Origin: Methanomassiliicoccales archaeon
Lineage (GTDB): Archaea > Thermoplasmatota > Thermoplasmata > Methanomassiliicoccales > UBA472
Direction of reading: 5' to 3'
Assembly: GCA_038740345.1 (NCBI GenBank)
Contig: JAVYMA010000013.1
Coordinates: forward strand, 1-52,292
DNA length: 52,292 bases
Below the pieces are notes generated by a model. The model did no database searches. It had not been told where the DNA came from and worked only from the letters and a program-made list of their open reading frames with translations. A program made the translations under genes and the position numbers. Positions 41,898-50,008 of this stretch are shown here, one piece after another; position 1 is the first letter of the stretch; the number at the start of each line of letters is the position of its first letter.

Positions 41898-42824
41898 GTG
41901 AGTTCCATCCCAGCAATTAAGGTTCAAAATCTGTCGAAAAAATTCAATGATCACGCCGCTGTCGATGGAATCAGCTTTACTGTGGAAGAAGGCGAGTTCT
42001 TTGGACTTCTAGGCCCTAATGGTGCTGGTAAGACCACCACCATCAGATTGATAACAGGGGTGTTGAAACCTGATAAGGGGGAAATTCTAGTACGCGGTCT
42101 GGACATGCGAACTTCATCATTGCAGGCCAAGCAGAGGATGGGCGTCATACCTGAGGTGGGGAATGTTTACCCAGACCTATCCGCCATGGAGAATCTTGAT
42201 CTTGTGGGAAAATACTACGGTCTGGATAAATCCACCAGGCGCTCAAGGGCTGAGAAGCTTCTGGAAGATTTAGGGCTTCGCGATAGGAAAGATGACTTCC
42301 TGCGCAAATTTTCCAAGGGAATGAGACAACGAGTCAGCGTTGCTTGCGCCCTCATACACCAACCTCCAGTCCTTTTACTGGACGAACCCACTGAGGGATT
42401 GGATGTTATGAGCAGGCGTCTGATAATTGAAAAAGTAAAGGAGATGAATAAAGAGGGAACGTCTGTATTACTTACAACCCATAACATTGAGGAGGCGAAT
42501 CGCCTTTGCCAGAGGGTGTGTATTATAAACAAGGGTAAAATAGCTGCCATCGACACACCTGAAAAGCTGAAGAAAACAATGGAGAAGTCTCAAACCATAG
42601 AACTGGCATTCGACAGGAATGTAGAACCTTCGGTGTTTTTATGTCATTGCATTCATAAGGCAGAAACTTGTGGTGATAAATGCAAGTTATGGGTCGGGGA
42701 TTTGGACCAGGCTTTGGACCATATTATGGAGATAAAGAAGCGTGAGGGGTTCCGAATCCTCAATTTGGAGACTTGTGGGCCCACCTTAGAGGATGTTTTC
42801 GTGAAGCTTTGCGAGGTGCGGTGA
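41898..42824 (+). CDS. ABC transporter ATP-binding protein (ABC-2 exporter type)
   Basis: 308-residue ATPase of drug/daunorubicin-type exporters. Walker A GPNGAGKTTT (~39-48), Q-loop region near VIPEVGNVYPDL, signature FSKGMRQRV in place of LSGGQ, Walker B VLLLDEPTEGLD (~155-166) and H-loop LTTHNIEEA. The C-terminal ~80 residues include several cysteines (FLCHCIHKAETCGDKC), unusual for this family. The GTG start lacks a good ribosome site; AATAATATCC about 30 bases upstream could give a leaderless transcript. The stop overlaps the permease start (TGATG). Confidence 0.9.
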   Translation: MSSIPAIKVQNLSKKFNDHAAVDGISFTVEEGEFFGLLGPNGAGKTTTIRLITGVLKPDKGEILVRGLDMRTSSLQAKQRMGVIPEVGNVYPDLSAMENLDLVGKYYGLDKSTRRSRAEKLLEDLGLRDRKDDFLRKFSKGMRQRVSVACALIHQPPVLLLDEPTEGLDVMSRRLIIEKVKEMNKEGTSVLLTTHNIEEANRLCQRVCIINKGKIAAIDTPEKLKKTMEKSQTIELAFDRNVEPSVFLCHCIHKAETCGDKCKLWVGDLDQALDHIMEIKKREGFRILNLETCGPTLEDVFVKLCEVR

Positions 42825-43570
42825 TGAACCTACAGATATTAGCCAGAGCGACTTGGGTTACGGCTCAGAAAGATATCAGGATTTATTATCGCAAGGCCCC
42901 TGTTTTCATATTCGGCCTTATCCTTCCTACCTTTCTATTCTTCGCATTTTTCGTTGGGCGAGAACTGGACATTAAGCGCTACTTTCCAGGCTTTCTTGCC
43001 ATGGCGCTGTTCTTCACTTCCTCGTCTGTCGGTCCTCTGATCGTTCCTTGGGAGAAGCAAGCGGGTACCTTCGAGCGTCTTCTGACTTATCCCGTCAGTA
43101 TCGGCACTATTATTCTAGGAGATATCATCGCTGGAGCCTTGTTCGGTATTACCATCAGCACGATAGTAGGCGTGGTAGGGATTGTGTTCCTTAATCTAGA
43201 GGTGGAGAGTGTGGTTATGCTCTTTTTGGCTTACGTCTTGGGAAACCTCTGTTTCTCTGGTCTAGGAGTTACCTTATCCTCCCCAGCGGGAAGGTATCCT
43301 GCTAACATCATGATGCTCGCAGCCCTGGTGAGATTCCCTCTAATATTCATCAGTGGTGTATTCGTACCTCTAAGTGAGATGAGCGCCCCCGGTGTGTACA
43401 TATCCTATCTTTCCCCCCTGACCTATTTAGTTGACGCATTAAACCACTCTCTTGGTCAGCCCAGTGCTTTTCCTTGGCCAGTAGATTTATTGGTCTTGTC
43501 ATTTTTCTTCATGCTTTTCATCCTTAGCGCGAGATTCATCCTCACGAGGAAGAGCCTAAAAGGACTTTGA
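42824..43570 (+). CDS. ABC-2 type permease
   Basis: 248-residue integral membrane partner of the upstream ATPase, with six hydrophobic helices and the ABC-2 pattern: a cytosolic N-terminus (LARATWVTAQKDIRIYYR), a large central block (VPWEKQAGTFERLLTYPVS), and FISGVFVPLSEM before the last helices. ATG 42824 is chosen because it overlaps the ATPase stop and follows GAGGTG; an upstream frame from 42773 lies inside the ATPase gene. Substrate unknown. Confidence 0.9.
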   Translation: MNLQILARATWVTAQKDIRIYYRKAPVFIFGLILPTFLFFAFFVGRELDIKRYFPGFLAMALFFTSSSVGPLIVPWEKQAGTFERLLTYPVSIGTIILGDIIAGALFGITISTIVGVVGIVFLNLEVESVVMLFLAYVLGNLCFSGLGVTLSSPAGRYPANIMMLAALVRFPLIFISGVFVPLSEMSAPGVYISYLSPLTYLVDALNHSLGQPSAFPWPVDLLVLSFFFMLFILSARFILTRKSLKGL

Positions 43571-43660
43571 GATGTGGGTCAGGGGCGATTTCCTCTCCAA
43601 CCTACTCTTTTAAAAAACCTCTATCTCGATGATGAGATTCTTATGGAGCTATCAAGCGAA

Positions 43661-43669
43661 TATCTATAA
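43661..43669 (+). promoter_or_regulatory. TATA-like box of a leaderless amidohydrolase gene
   Basis: TATCTATAA lies 23-31 bases before ATG 43692, which has no ribosome binding site. This is the spacing expected when transcription begins at the start codon. Confidence 0.4.
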
Positions 43670-43691
43670 GCCCTAGGTCAGGTCTGCGATA

Positions 43692-44588
43692 ATGATGATA
43701 ATCGACGCGCACGTTCATCTATGGAAGCGCAGCATGTATCCAGATGTCATAATGGAGGCTTATCTCGAACCATTGGTTCTCTTGGATGCTCTATACTTTC
43801 AGGGAGGGCCTCAGGGAGAAGGTAGGGATTGGCTCACTTCGGAAACTGATGAGAGAGACCTAATCAATGATATGAAGACGGCAGGCATAGATAAATCGAT
43901 AGTCCTGCCCCTGGACTTCGGGATGGTCGGTCCGACCAAGCAAGGAGTAGAAGAACTCAACGATTGGGTATTTAGCGTCTCGGGAATATATCCAGAATAT
44001 TTGGTTCCTTTCATCGGCGTGGATCCAGGGAGAGGAGAGTTCGCGCTCCGTCTTGTGAATAAGTATGTCAAGCACTTCGATGCGAGGGGAGTGAAGGTGT
44101 ATCCCCCCACAGGGTGGAGACCAAACGAGGAGCGCATTGCACCTTTTTGGGATGTGGTCGAGGAGTTTGGATTGATGGTCGTTACTCATTCTGGCGCGGT
44201 CTGGGGCCCTCTGAATGAAGAGCTGTCCCGACCTTCATATTATGTCGACGTGCTCGAAAAGCATCCCGAGTTGAAGCTAGTCATAGCTCATTTAGGTGGA
44301 AAGTATCGAGAGGAGATGTATGAAATCCTGTCTAGATACCCCAATACTTACGCCGACTGCTCAGCGCTTCAAGGTTGGCTTCCGTCAAATCCTGAGAAGG
44401 TAATGGAGAGATTGTCAGAAGCGAATGAGAAAATTCCTGATCGTGTGTTCTTTGGAACGGATTGGCCGCTTTTCGAGCTCGCCTATTCCCAACCATATTT
44501 CATAGACCTTATAAAAAATGGGGACTGGGGCAACGCAGAGATGAAAGAAAAATTATTTCATGGTAATATCTTAAGAGCGTTGAAGTGA
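43692..44588 (+). CDS. Amidohydrolase-family metal-dependent hydrolase (COG2159 type)
   Basis: 298-residue TIM-barrel protein of the amidohydrolase/ACMSD-like group. Metal-binding residues are visible in IDAHVHLW (~4-11), VVTHSGA (~162-168), IAHLGGKY (~197-204) and FFGTDWPLFE (~256-265). Members are hydrolases or nonoxidative decarboxylases of aromatic acids, so the substrate may be an aryl acid, but that is only a family-level statement. Two tandem ATG codons are possible starts. It converges on the PsiE-like gene. Confidence 0.85.
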   Translation: MMIIDAHVHLWKRSMYPDVIMEAYLEPLVLLDALYFQGGPQGEGRDWLTSETDERDLINDMKTAGIDKSIVLPLDFGMVGPTKQGVEELNDWVFSVSGIYPEYLVPFIGVDPGRGEFALRLVNKYVKHFDARGVKVYPPTGWRPNEERIAPFWDVVEEFGLMVVTHSGAVWGPLNEELSRPSYYVDVLEKHPELKLVIAHLGGKYREEMYEILSRYPNTYADCSALQGWLPSNPEKVMERLSEANEKIPDRVFFGTDWPLFELAYSQPYFIDLIKNGDWGNAEMKEKLFHGNILRALK

Positions 44589-44592
44589 GTTT

Positions 44593-45036
44593 TTACTTAT
44601 CTGCGCTCGTTTCGCTTTTTTTCCCTACGCTGCTCTGAGCCACCGACTTGCTCATGAGATATATAGCCAAGGCCAGGGTCAGCACTGCCAATGACGTACC
44701 AGCCAGAATCTCCACTTTTCCATAGTAATAATCGAACACGATCAGCTCTCGTGCCACCGCGGTCAAGGCCACCAGTAGGACAGAACCTACTTTCACCGCG
44801 TGCTCCTTCCAATAAACCATTATAGTATCTATTAATTCTATAATGATAACGACGAGAAGAATCTCTCCCACGTACTTCAAAGTGGCTTGACGTATGTCTT
44901 CCAGTAGTCCAGGATTAGAAAGGCTCTGCATAATGTCTTGTGCCAGACCTACTATTAGAAACACCGCCAATATACATAGAAGGAAAACCAACACGTAGAT
45001 GATGACCACTTTAAAAATTTCCAAAGGGGAACGCAC
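44593..45036 (-). CDS. PsiE-like membrane protein
   Basis: 147 residues with four hydrophobic helices (about 8-32, 52-72, 80-98 and 108-128) and a Lys/Ser-rich tail, matching the phosphate-starvation-inducible PsiE family of unknown function. The helix-2 block VGEILLVVIIIELIDTIMVY and the following ARELIVFDYYYGKVE loop are typical. The start appears to be GTG 45036. It follows hgcB on the same strand after an 80-bp gap; no functional link to mercury genes is known to me. Confidence 0.8.
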   Translation of the reverse strand: MRSPLEIFKVVIIYVLVFLLCILAVFLIVGLAQDIMQSLSNPGLLEDIRQATLKYVGEILLVVIIIELIDTIMVYWKEHAVKVGSVLLVALTAVARELIVFDYYYGKVEILAGTSLAVLTLALAIYLMSKSVAQSSVGKKSETSADK

Positions 45037-45115
45037 GAACGTGAATACGGGACACCGCTAAAATGGTTTTCCATCATTGCTTCTTGATTGTCCTTAATCC
45101 TCTTAAGTCATTTCC

Positions 45116-45439
45116 CTACTTACAGCAATCCTCACCACATACTACTTCCTTCTTACCAGTCAAGGCCGCTTTGATCATCGCTGCCGCGCAGCCTACGCCA
45201 CTCTCCACTTTGATAGCCCCGAAGGCACAATTGCGCTGACATGCACCACATTCCATGCAGGCCTCAGGCCTAGCCAACCTCACACGCCGCTCCCCTGGCT
45301 GAAACACGCGGTGAGGGCACACTTGCAGACAATATCCACAATTAGTACATCTTCCGGGAAAGAATACCAGCGTATTTATGGGATTAGCATTCTGAACATC
45401 TGGGCCGCTGTCCAGATTTATTATGGTCAACTGCTCCAT
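45116..45439 (-). CDS. hgcB: HgcB, ferredoxin of mercury methylation
   Basis: 107-residue dicluster ferredoxin required with HgcA for methylmercury formation; it is thought to reduce the HgcA corrinoid. Two 4Fe-4S motifs: C31/34/37/41 (CTNCGYCLQVC) and C61/64/67/71 (CMECGACQRNC). Diagnostic for HgcB are the extra cysteine C84 in GVGCAA and the C-terminal cysteine group C101, C105, C106 (CGEDCCK), proposed to bind mercury. The ATG shares one base with the hgcA stop (TGATG) and GGTGGTG lies upstream. The hgcA-hgcB adjacency is the standard arrangement. Confidence 0.95.
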   Translation of the reverse strand: MEQLTIINLDSGPDVQNANPINTLVFFPGRCTNCGYCLQVCPHRVFQPGERRVRLARPEACMECGACQRNCAFGAIKVESGVGCAAAMIKAALTGKKEVVCGEDCCK

Positions 45440-46413
45440 CACCACCACCCCTGCCATGAGGCCAGAAAAGAGAAGATACTGATTACTAGTCCTACTATTA
45501 GCATGATTGTGAGAATGGGAATGTATCGGAATATTTCCTTCCGGACTCCCGTCCTAGAGGCGGTTGTGGAGCATCCCGTGAAGTTCAAGGCCATATAGGC
45601 CACAGAAGAGATTATAACCAAAGCTGAGGCCAAGCCCATAATTCCTCCCTGGAGCATATTATTGGCCATATAGATAGGATACAAAATAAAAGGGATAGAT
45701 AGTAGGGCGCCGAGCACCAGACCCTTGCTCGTGAAATCCCGTGTCGGCAAGATTGGAAGCCCTAAGGGAAATAGGACTATGCCCCCTAAAATGGCTGTAA
45801 CCGCCACCGCAGAAGGGAACGGGCCGAAAAGAAGGAAAAGTGCGATTGGTAGTAGGACTGCCAACCAGAAGTAGTTCTTTATTTCCACCGGAATGAGAAC
45901 GGCGCGGTCCCGAAGCGGAAATTTCACAGTGCGCATCTCCTCGGTAGCATAGCCCAAACGAAGATATTGTGGTAGATCAGCGGCTCTGACCGGTCCATAT
46001 TCTACCTTGAATCCAGTTTGCTTGAATACCTCGACCGCAGATACTCCTGGAGCCCCTAGCTGGGGAAGGATTAACCTTCTATGAGCCACCAATTCCTCAA
46101 GTCGCGCTTGCTTTACCTGCCTGACCAATTCCTCTGTCGAGAACGTACCCTTTCCCGCCGCGCACCACACGTTCACTCCTTTGGTATCCAGAACGAGGAT
46201 GTAGCAGCTAATCCCATGCAAGGAAGACCGTAGGGCGTCGAAACTAAGCGTATAGTTTGCCGTCACGAATACAGGAGATGTTGAATTTGGCTCGTTCAAT
46301 TCATAAATACCAGGCGTAACGCGATGTTGCATTCGTTTATAACCCAGCCTCGCCAAAATATGGTCCCATCGATCTCTTGAGCTCAGTTCCGATGTTGTTC
46401 TCATAACGGTCAT
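45439..46413 (-). CDS. hgcA: HgcA, corrinoid mercury methyltransferase
   Basis: Membrane-bound corrinoid protein that transfers a methyl group to Hg(II). The invariant cap-helix motif is present as NVWCAAGK (residues 81-88), with C84 the predicted lower cobalt ligand. VTANYTLSFDALR before it and LILPQLGAPGVSA, YGPVRAADLP after it are highly typical. Residues ~180-318 hold about five transmembrane helices, and NFTGCST lies before the last one. 324 residues, expected length. ATG 46413 has AGGAGTGAT upstream; ATG 46437 would add eight residues. The methyl donor is expected to be a methyl-pterin. Confidence 0.97.
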   Translation of the reverse strand: MTVMRTTSELSSRDRWDHILARLGYKRMQHRVTPGIYELNEPNSTSPVFVTANYTLSFDALRSSLHGISCYILVLDTKGVNVWCAAGKGTFSTEELVRQVKQARLEELVAHRRLILPQLGAPGVSAVEVFKQTGFKVEYGPVRAADLPQYLRLGYATEEMRTVKFPLRDRAVLIPVEIKNYFWLAVLLPIALFLLFGPFPSAVAVTAILGGIVLFPLGLPILPTRDFTSKGLVLGALLSIPFILYPIYMANNMLQGGIMGLASALVIISSVAYMALNFTGCSTTASRTGVRKEIFRYIPILTIMLIVGLVISIFSFLASWQGWW

Positions 46414-46437
46414 GGGATCACTCCTAGATTTTGCCAT

Positions 46438-46707
46438 TCAGCTATTATCCATTATTTTTTTCACTGAATCCGAGAAGCTTTCAACCTTGAATAGTTGCAA
46501 GCAGCAGGGAACACCTCCTCTCTCCAAAAGCACCACGGCTAATTTCTGTCCTCCCAAAATACCAAATTTCTGTCTCAGTTCTTTGGGCAATACTATCTGT
46601 CCTCTGTCATCGACCGACACGATAGCTTCCATGAGATATTTTTCACGGCCAGCATCGTAACTTTCGCAACAGGAATTTTTTGATTCGCTGTCTCGTTCCG
46701 AAATCAT
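46438..46707 (-). CDS. AbrB-like HgcAB-associated protein with paired cysteines
   Basis: 89 residues: a Cys-Cys pair at 13-14, an AbrB/MazE-type swapped-hairpin DNA-binding domain at ~26-70 (SVDDRGQIVLPKELRQKFGI), and a second Cys-Cys pair at 68-69 (GVPCCLQLF). I recall a family named HgcAB-associated protein with this layout. The pairs could bind Hg(II), As(III) or another thiophilic metal, making it a candidate metal-sensing regulator (inference). Start 46707 keeps the first pair; ATG 46632 would lose it. It ends 0-24 bp before hgcA and is surely co-transcribed with it. Confidence 0.82.
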   Translation of the reverse strand: MISERDSESKNSCCESYDAGREKYLMEAIVSVDDRGQIVLPKELRQKFGILGGQKLAVVLLERGGVPCCLQLFKVESFSDSVKKIMDNS

Positions 46708-46731
46708 AGCAGCACTTGATTGTTAAATTCC

Positions 46732-46758
46732 TATTTAGATTATTCTGAAAAATCAGAA
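46732..46758 (-). promoter_or_regulatory. Candidate operator and TATA box of the hgc operon
   Basis: TTCTGA and TCAGAA at 46743-46758 form a perfect inverted repeat with a 4-base spacer. Next to it on the minus strand, TCTAAATA (46739-46732) is a TATA-like box 25-32 bases before the ATG at 46707, consistent with a leaderless transcript. The repeat abuts the basal promoter, so a bound regulator would control hgc transcription. It could instead be a weak terminator hairpin of the Lrp gene ending at 46767. Confidence 0.4.
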
Positions 46759-46766
46759 ATATCAGA

Positions 46767-47693
46767 TTAATCGAATTTTCTTTTAATGGTAGACTCTTTA
46801 ATAATCGCATCCGCCCAGGTTTCTGTGGTTCTTGAAGTTAACAATATATTCGCCTCTACCCTCTCTATGCCCTCAGCCCCTTCCAATGATGACTTGATTA
46901 TCCTCAGCTCTGACATATCCCTCACCCAGGCCAGTGCTGTGATTAAATCGGGAAGATTCCGAAAAGCATTAAAGGAAAGAATGTTAGGCGAGTGCTCATT
47001 CAATTTGGTCCTCATGAATTCGCGTAGAGGCATACCAACTTTATGATAAACATGGAACATGCAAAGGATGTCGGACGTAGCTTCGGGCGAAAGTGTAATT
47101 GAAAAATCGATTGCACCCCCCTCCCGCATTCTTTTTATTCTATTCTCGATCAATTCAACATCATAACCTAATTCTTTGGCCATTTCAAAAGAGCTCTTTC
47201 GCGCATCAATACGCAATGCGCGAATTATTCTCATGTCGATTTCATTCAATTCAAGAGCTTCCCTACTTTTGTTGGGAGGTGGAGTCCTGATTCCAAAGAC
47301 CAACTCCTTGATCCCCTCTTCCTTCAAGAAGGAAATGTATGAATCAAGATGAGACAGTCGCCTTAGCAGCGCACCGATATATATCCGCCCCCCAGTTCCT
47401 ATCCCTAACCAGGATGTGGCATTATTCTGACAAAGGCGGGCAACCGCCTCTTCCAATTTGGTAATCTCGCTATTACCATAAACGAAGATCCCCACTGCCC
47501 CAAGATGCTCCGGCCTGAACCGAACCACAAAGCTGCGCAGAACTCCGAGCTGAACCATGGTTCTTATCCGGTCTTCTACTTCATCTGGAGTTGTCCTAAG
47601 GAAATCTGCCATCTCGCGATAAGAGGCTCGCGAATCTGAAAGGAGCATCTGTAAGAGGACGATATCCGTAAGATCAAGATGCTTGGGATTCAT
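46767..47693 (-). CDS. Double Lrp/AsnC-like regulator next to hgcAB
   Basis: 308 residues made of two Lrp-like halves. Half 1: winged helix ~8-56 (DLTDIVLLQMLLSDSRASYREM then PDEVEDRIRTM) and a RAM-like region to ~145. Half 2: winged helix ~152-200 (LNEIDMRIIRALRIDARKSS, then VELIENRIKRM) and a second RAM-like region. Such fused forms occur in archaea, including heme-responsive AhbA/AhbB-like siroheme decarboxylases, which are also Lrp-like; that alternative should be kept in mind. A TATA-like TATTTAAA (47720-47728) lies 27-35 bases before the ATG. It precedes the hgc operon by 59 bp on the same strand. Confidence 0.78.
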   Translation of the reverse strand: MNPKHLDLTDIVLLQMLLSDSRASYREMADFLRTTPDEVEDRIRTMVQLGVLRSFVVRFRPEHLGAVGIFVYGNSEITKLEEAVARLCQNNATSWLGIGTGGRIYIGALLRRLSHLDSYISFLKEEGIKELVFGIRTPPPNKSREALELNEIDMRIIRALRIDARKSSFEMAKELGYDVELIENRIKRMREGGAIDFSITLSPEATSDILCMFHVYHKVGMPLREFMRTKLNEHSPNILSFNAFRNLPDLITALAWVRDMSELRIIKSSLEGAEGIERVEANILLTSRTTETWADAIIKESTIKRKFD

Positions 47694-47783
47694 GGATTAA
47701 TGTGCAAGAGCTACCTTTGTTTAAATACCATCGCCTTCTTCATCGTTTTGGTCTCTAATTGATAAAGAAGTGCCGGCCTCATG

Positions 47784-48566
47784 TCAGTTTCTCTGGCACG
47801 TCGGACAATAGACAGAGGTCCTCCCTCCTATCTCAATAGATGTTAACACCCCGTTATTTCGAGGGCAAAGCTCTCCTCTTCGCCTGCACCTTAAAAGATA
47901 ACCTTTAGGTAGCCTTTCGAAGACGGTCTCTGCATATATCGATTGGAGCAACACCTCTTTGATCTCCCGACCCAAACACCTCAATCCTTTCGATGATATT
48001 TTATTAGCCACTTTAGTAGGATTGATGCGCGCTTGAAACAAGGCCTCATCCGAATACAGATTGCCTACGCCTGCGAGTATGTGCTGATCCATTAACACCG
48101 CCTTGATAGGGCGACGATGCGATTTAGCGCAAACCGAAAACTCTTTCTCGTCTAGTGAAAGAGCATCCGGTCCTAAACCACGATCCATAATGAAATCCTT
48201 AACTGACCGGGTACAACCTAATCTGCCGAACATCCTCGGATCGTTATAGACTAGAGTGGAGCCATCATCCATTTTGAAGAGCGCTCTTGCGTGAGGGGCT
48301 AGCTCCTCACATCCTTGGACTATGAGAAGTTCACCAGTCATACCTAGATGGACCGTAAGGAGCCCAGAGCCCAAATCGAAGAACAGCTGTTTACCATGGC
48401 GAAGTATGTTGACCACAGATTTGTTCTCTACGCAAGCTTGCAATTCTGAGGAGTCTACTTCGCTAAGAACTCGGCCGTCCTTGACTACCACTTCATTTAT
48501 TCGCCTACCGACGCAAGCTGGGATTAATCGACGACGCAGTACCTCCACTTCAGGCAGCTCGGGCAT
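47784..48566 (-). CDS. mutM: Formamidopyrimidine-DNA glycosylase (Fpg/MutM)
   Basis: Base-excision glycosylase/AP lyase for 8-oxoguanine and FaPy lesions. The mature N-terminus MPELPEVE supplies catalytic Pro2 and Glu3; the helix-two-turn-helix reads HILAGVGNLYSDEALF (~168-183). The C-terminal zinc finger is odd: where CPxC is usual the protein has CPRNNG, leaving CPTC at the end and an additional cysteine earlier (LLRCRRRGELC), so the fourth ligand may come from that residue. ATG 48566 is fixed by Pro2; the upstream frame adds 26 implausible residues. Uncommon in archaea, so bacterial origin is possible. Confidence 0.93.
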   Translation of the reverse strand: MPELPEVEVLRRRLIPACVGRRINEVVVKDGRVLSEVDSSELQACVENKSVVNILRHGKQLFFDLGSGLLTVHLGMTGELLIVQGCEELAPHARALFKMDDGSTLVYNDPRMFGRLGCTRSVKDFIMDRGLGPDALSLDEKEFSVCAKSHRRPIKAVLMDQHILAGVGNLYSDEALFQARINPTKVANKISSKGLRCLGREIKEVLLQSIYAETVFERLPKGYLLRCRRRGELCPRNNGVLTSIEIGGRTSVYCPTCQRN

Positions 48567-48706
48567 AGTATGAATGATAAATGAAAACGCAATAAAAACG
48601 CATAAGTTATAGTTGTTGTTCCTTTGAATGGATTGAAGCCTCAATCAGGAACGCTATTATATGCTACATGCTATCAGCCCACATACCTAACATCCCGGGG
48701 AGTAAG

Positions 48707-50008
48707 ATGGCATATTGGAACCCTCAAATCGAGACCATGCCCATAAGTGAGCTTAGAGCGCTTCAGTTCAAGAGGCTAAAGGCTCTGGTGAACCGACTCT
48801 ATGAGCATTCGCCCTTCTATCGCCAACGAATGGAGGCAGCGAATGTTGAGCCAGACAACCTGAAAAAGTTGGAAGATGTGAATAAGCTTCCCTTCATGTC
48901 GAAGAAGGATCTCCGTGACTATTATCCTGATAAGCTTTTCGTGGTACAGAAAAGGGATATAATACGCTATCATGCCTCCTCGGGCACTACCGGTAAACCT
49001 ACCATAGTGGGCTATACGAAAAATGACATTGAGACTTGGTCCGAATCGTTGGCACGAGCGTTGACCTCTGCGGGTTTAGGTCAAGATGATGTCATCCAGA
49101 TAGCCAATACTTACGGCCTTTTCACAGGGGGTTTGGGGTTCCATTATGCGGCAGAGAAAATAGGAGCTGCCGTCGTGCCCGCTAGCACCGGCAACACTGA
49201 AAGGCAGATTCAACTCATTCAGGATTTAGGTGTCACAGCCATGGCCGCTACTCCCTCATACATGATGTATGTGGGGGAGGTAGCAGAGAAGATAGGAGTT
49301 AGCATAAAAAATGACACCAGATTGAGGGTTGGCCTCTTAGGCGCAGAGCCTTGGTCAGAAAGGATGCGCGATCGAATACAGGACTGGCTAGGTGTAAAAG
49401 GGATCAACTGCTTCGGAGCGAGCGAGATGGCAGGGCCGATGTTCTCAGAGTGCGCCCACCAACAGGGAATACATTTCTGGGGGGATATCTGTCTGCTAGA
49501 GATATTGGATCCTAAAACGTCAGAACCTGTGGGCCCGGAGGAAAAAGGCGAGATGGTCCTCACCATGTTGACTAAAGAGGCTTTTCCTCTCATACGTTAC
49601 CGCATAGGCGATATCACCATCAAGCACGAGGAAAAATGCGCCTGCGGGCGCACTCATCCCCGCATTTCGAGGATAACGGGCAGGGTGGACGACATGCTCA
49701 TCATACGCGGCATAAACGTATTCCCCTCACAGGTAGAGTATTCCCTTATGACAAATCCCGAATTAGGGAACGAGTTCCAGATAGTGGTTGACAGAAAGGG
49801 AGCGCTGGATGAGATGCTGGTCAAGGTTGAGCTCAAACCAGAGGCGTTCACCGACAATATCATCCAATTGAATGCTCTTAGGGAAAGGGTGGAGGCTAAG
49901 CTCAGGAATCTGCTAAATGTCAGCGTCGATGTGGAGTTAGTGGAGCCGGGCAGCCTACCCCGTTTCGAAGGAAAAGCAAAAAGAGTGGTGGATAGGAGGG
50001 TTTATTGA
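48707..50008 (+). CDS. paaK: Phenylacetate-CoA ligase family enzyme 1
   Basis: 433-residue adenylate-forming ligase of the PaaK type, making an aryl- or arylacetyl-CoA with ATP. The phosphate loop is YHASSGTTGKPTIVGYT (~87-103); FGASEMAGP near 241 and YRIGDITI near 304 are the A5 and A7 motifs; a zinc-like cysteine pair lies in EKCACGRTHPR; the C-terminal GINVFPSQVEY and GKAKRVVDRR contain the swinging-domain lysine. ATG 48707 follows GGGGAG. Its stop overlaps the ACT-domain gene. A second copy follows at 50475. Confidence 0.92.
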   Translation: MAYWNPQIETMPISELRALQFKRLKALVNRLYEHSPFYRQRMEAANVEPDNLKKLEDVNKLPFMSKKDLRDYYPDKLFVVQKRDIIRYHASSGTTGKPTIVGYTKNDIETWSESLARALTSAGLGQDDVIQIANTYGLFTGGLGFHYAAEKIGAAVVPASTGNTERQIQLIQDLGVTAMAATPSYMMYVGEVAEKIGVSIKNDTRLRVGLLGAEPWSERMRDRIQDWLGVKGINCFGASEMAGPMFSECAHQQGIHFWGDICLLEILDPKTSEPVGPEEKGEMVLTMLTKEAFPLIRYRIGDITIKHEEKCACGRTHPRISRITGRVDDMLIIRGINVFPSQVEYSLMTNPELGNEFQIVVDRKGALDEMLVKVELKPEAFTDNIIQLNALRERVEAKLRNLLNVSVDVELVEPGSLPRFEGKAKRVVDRRVY

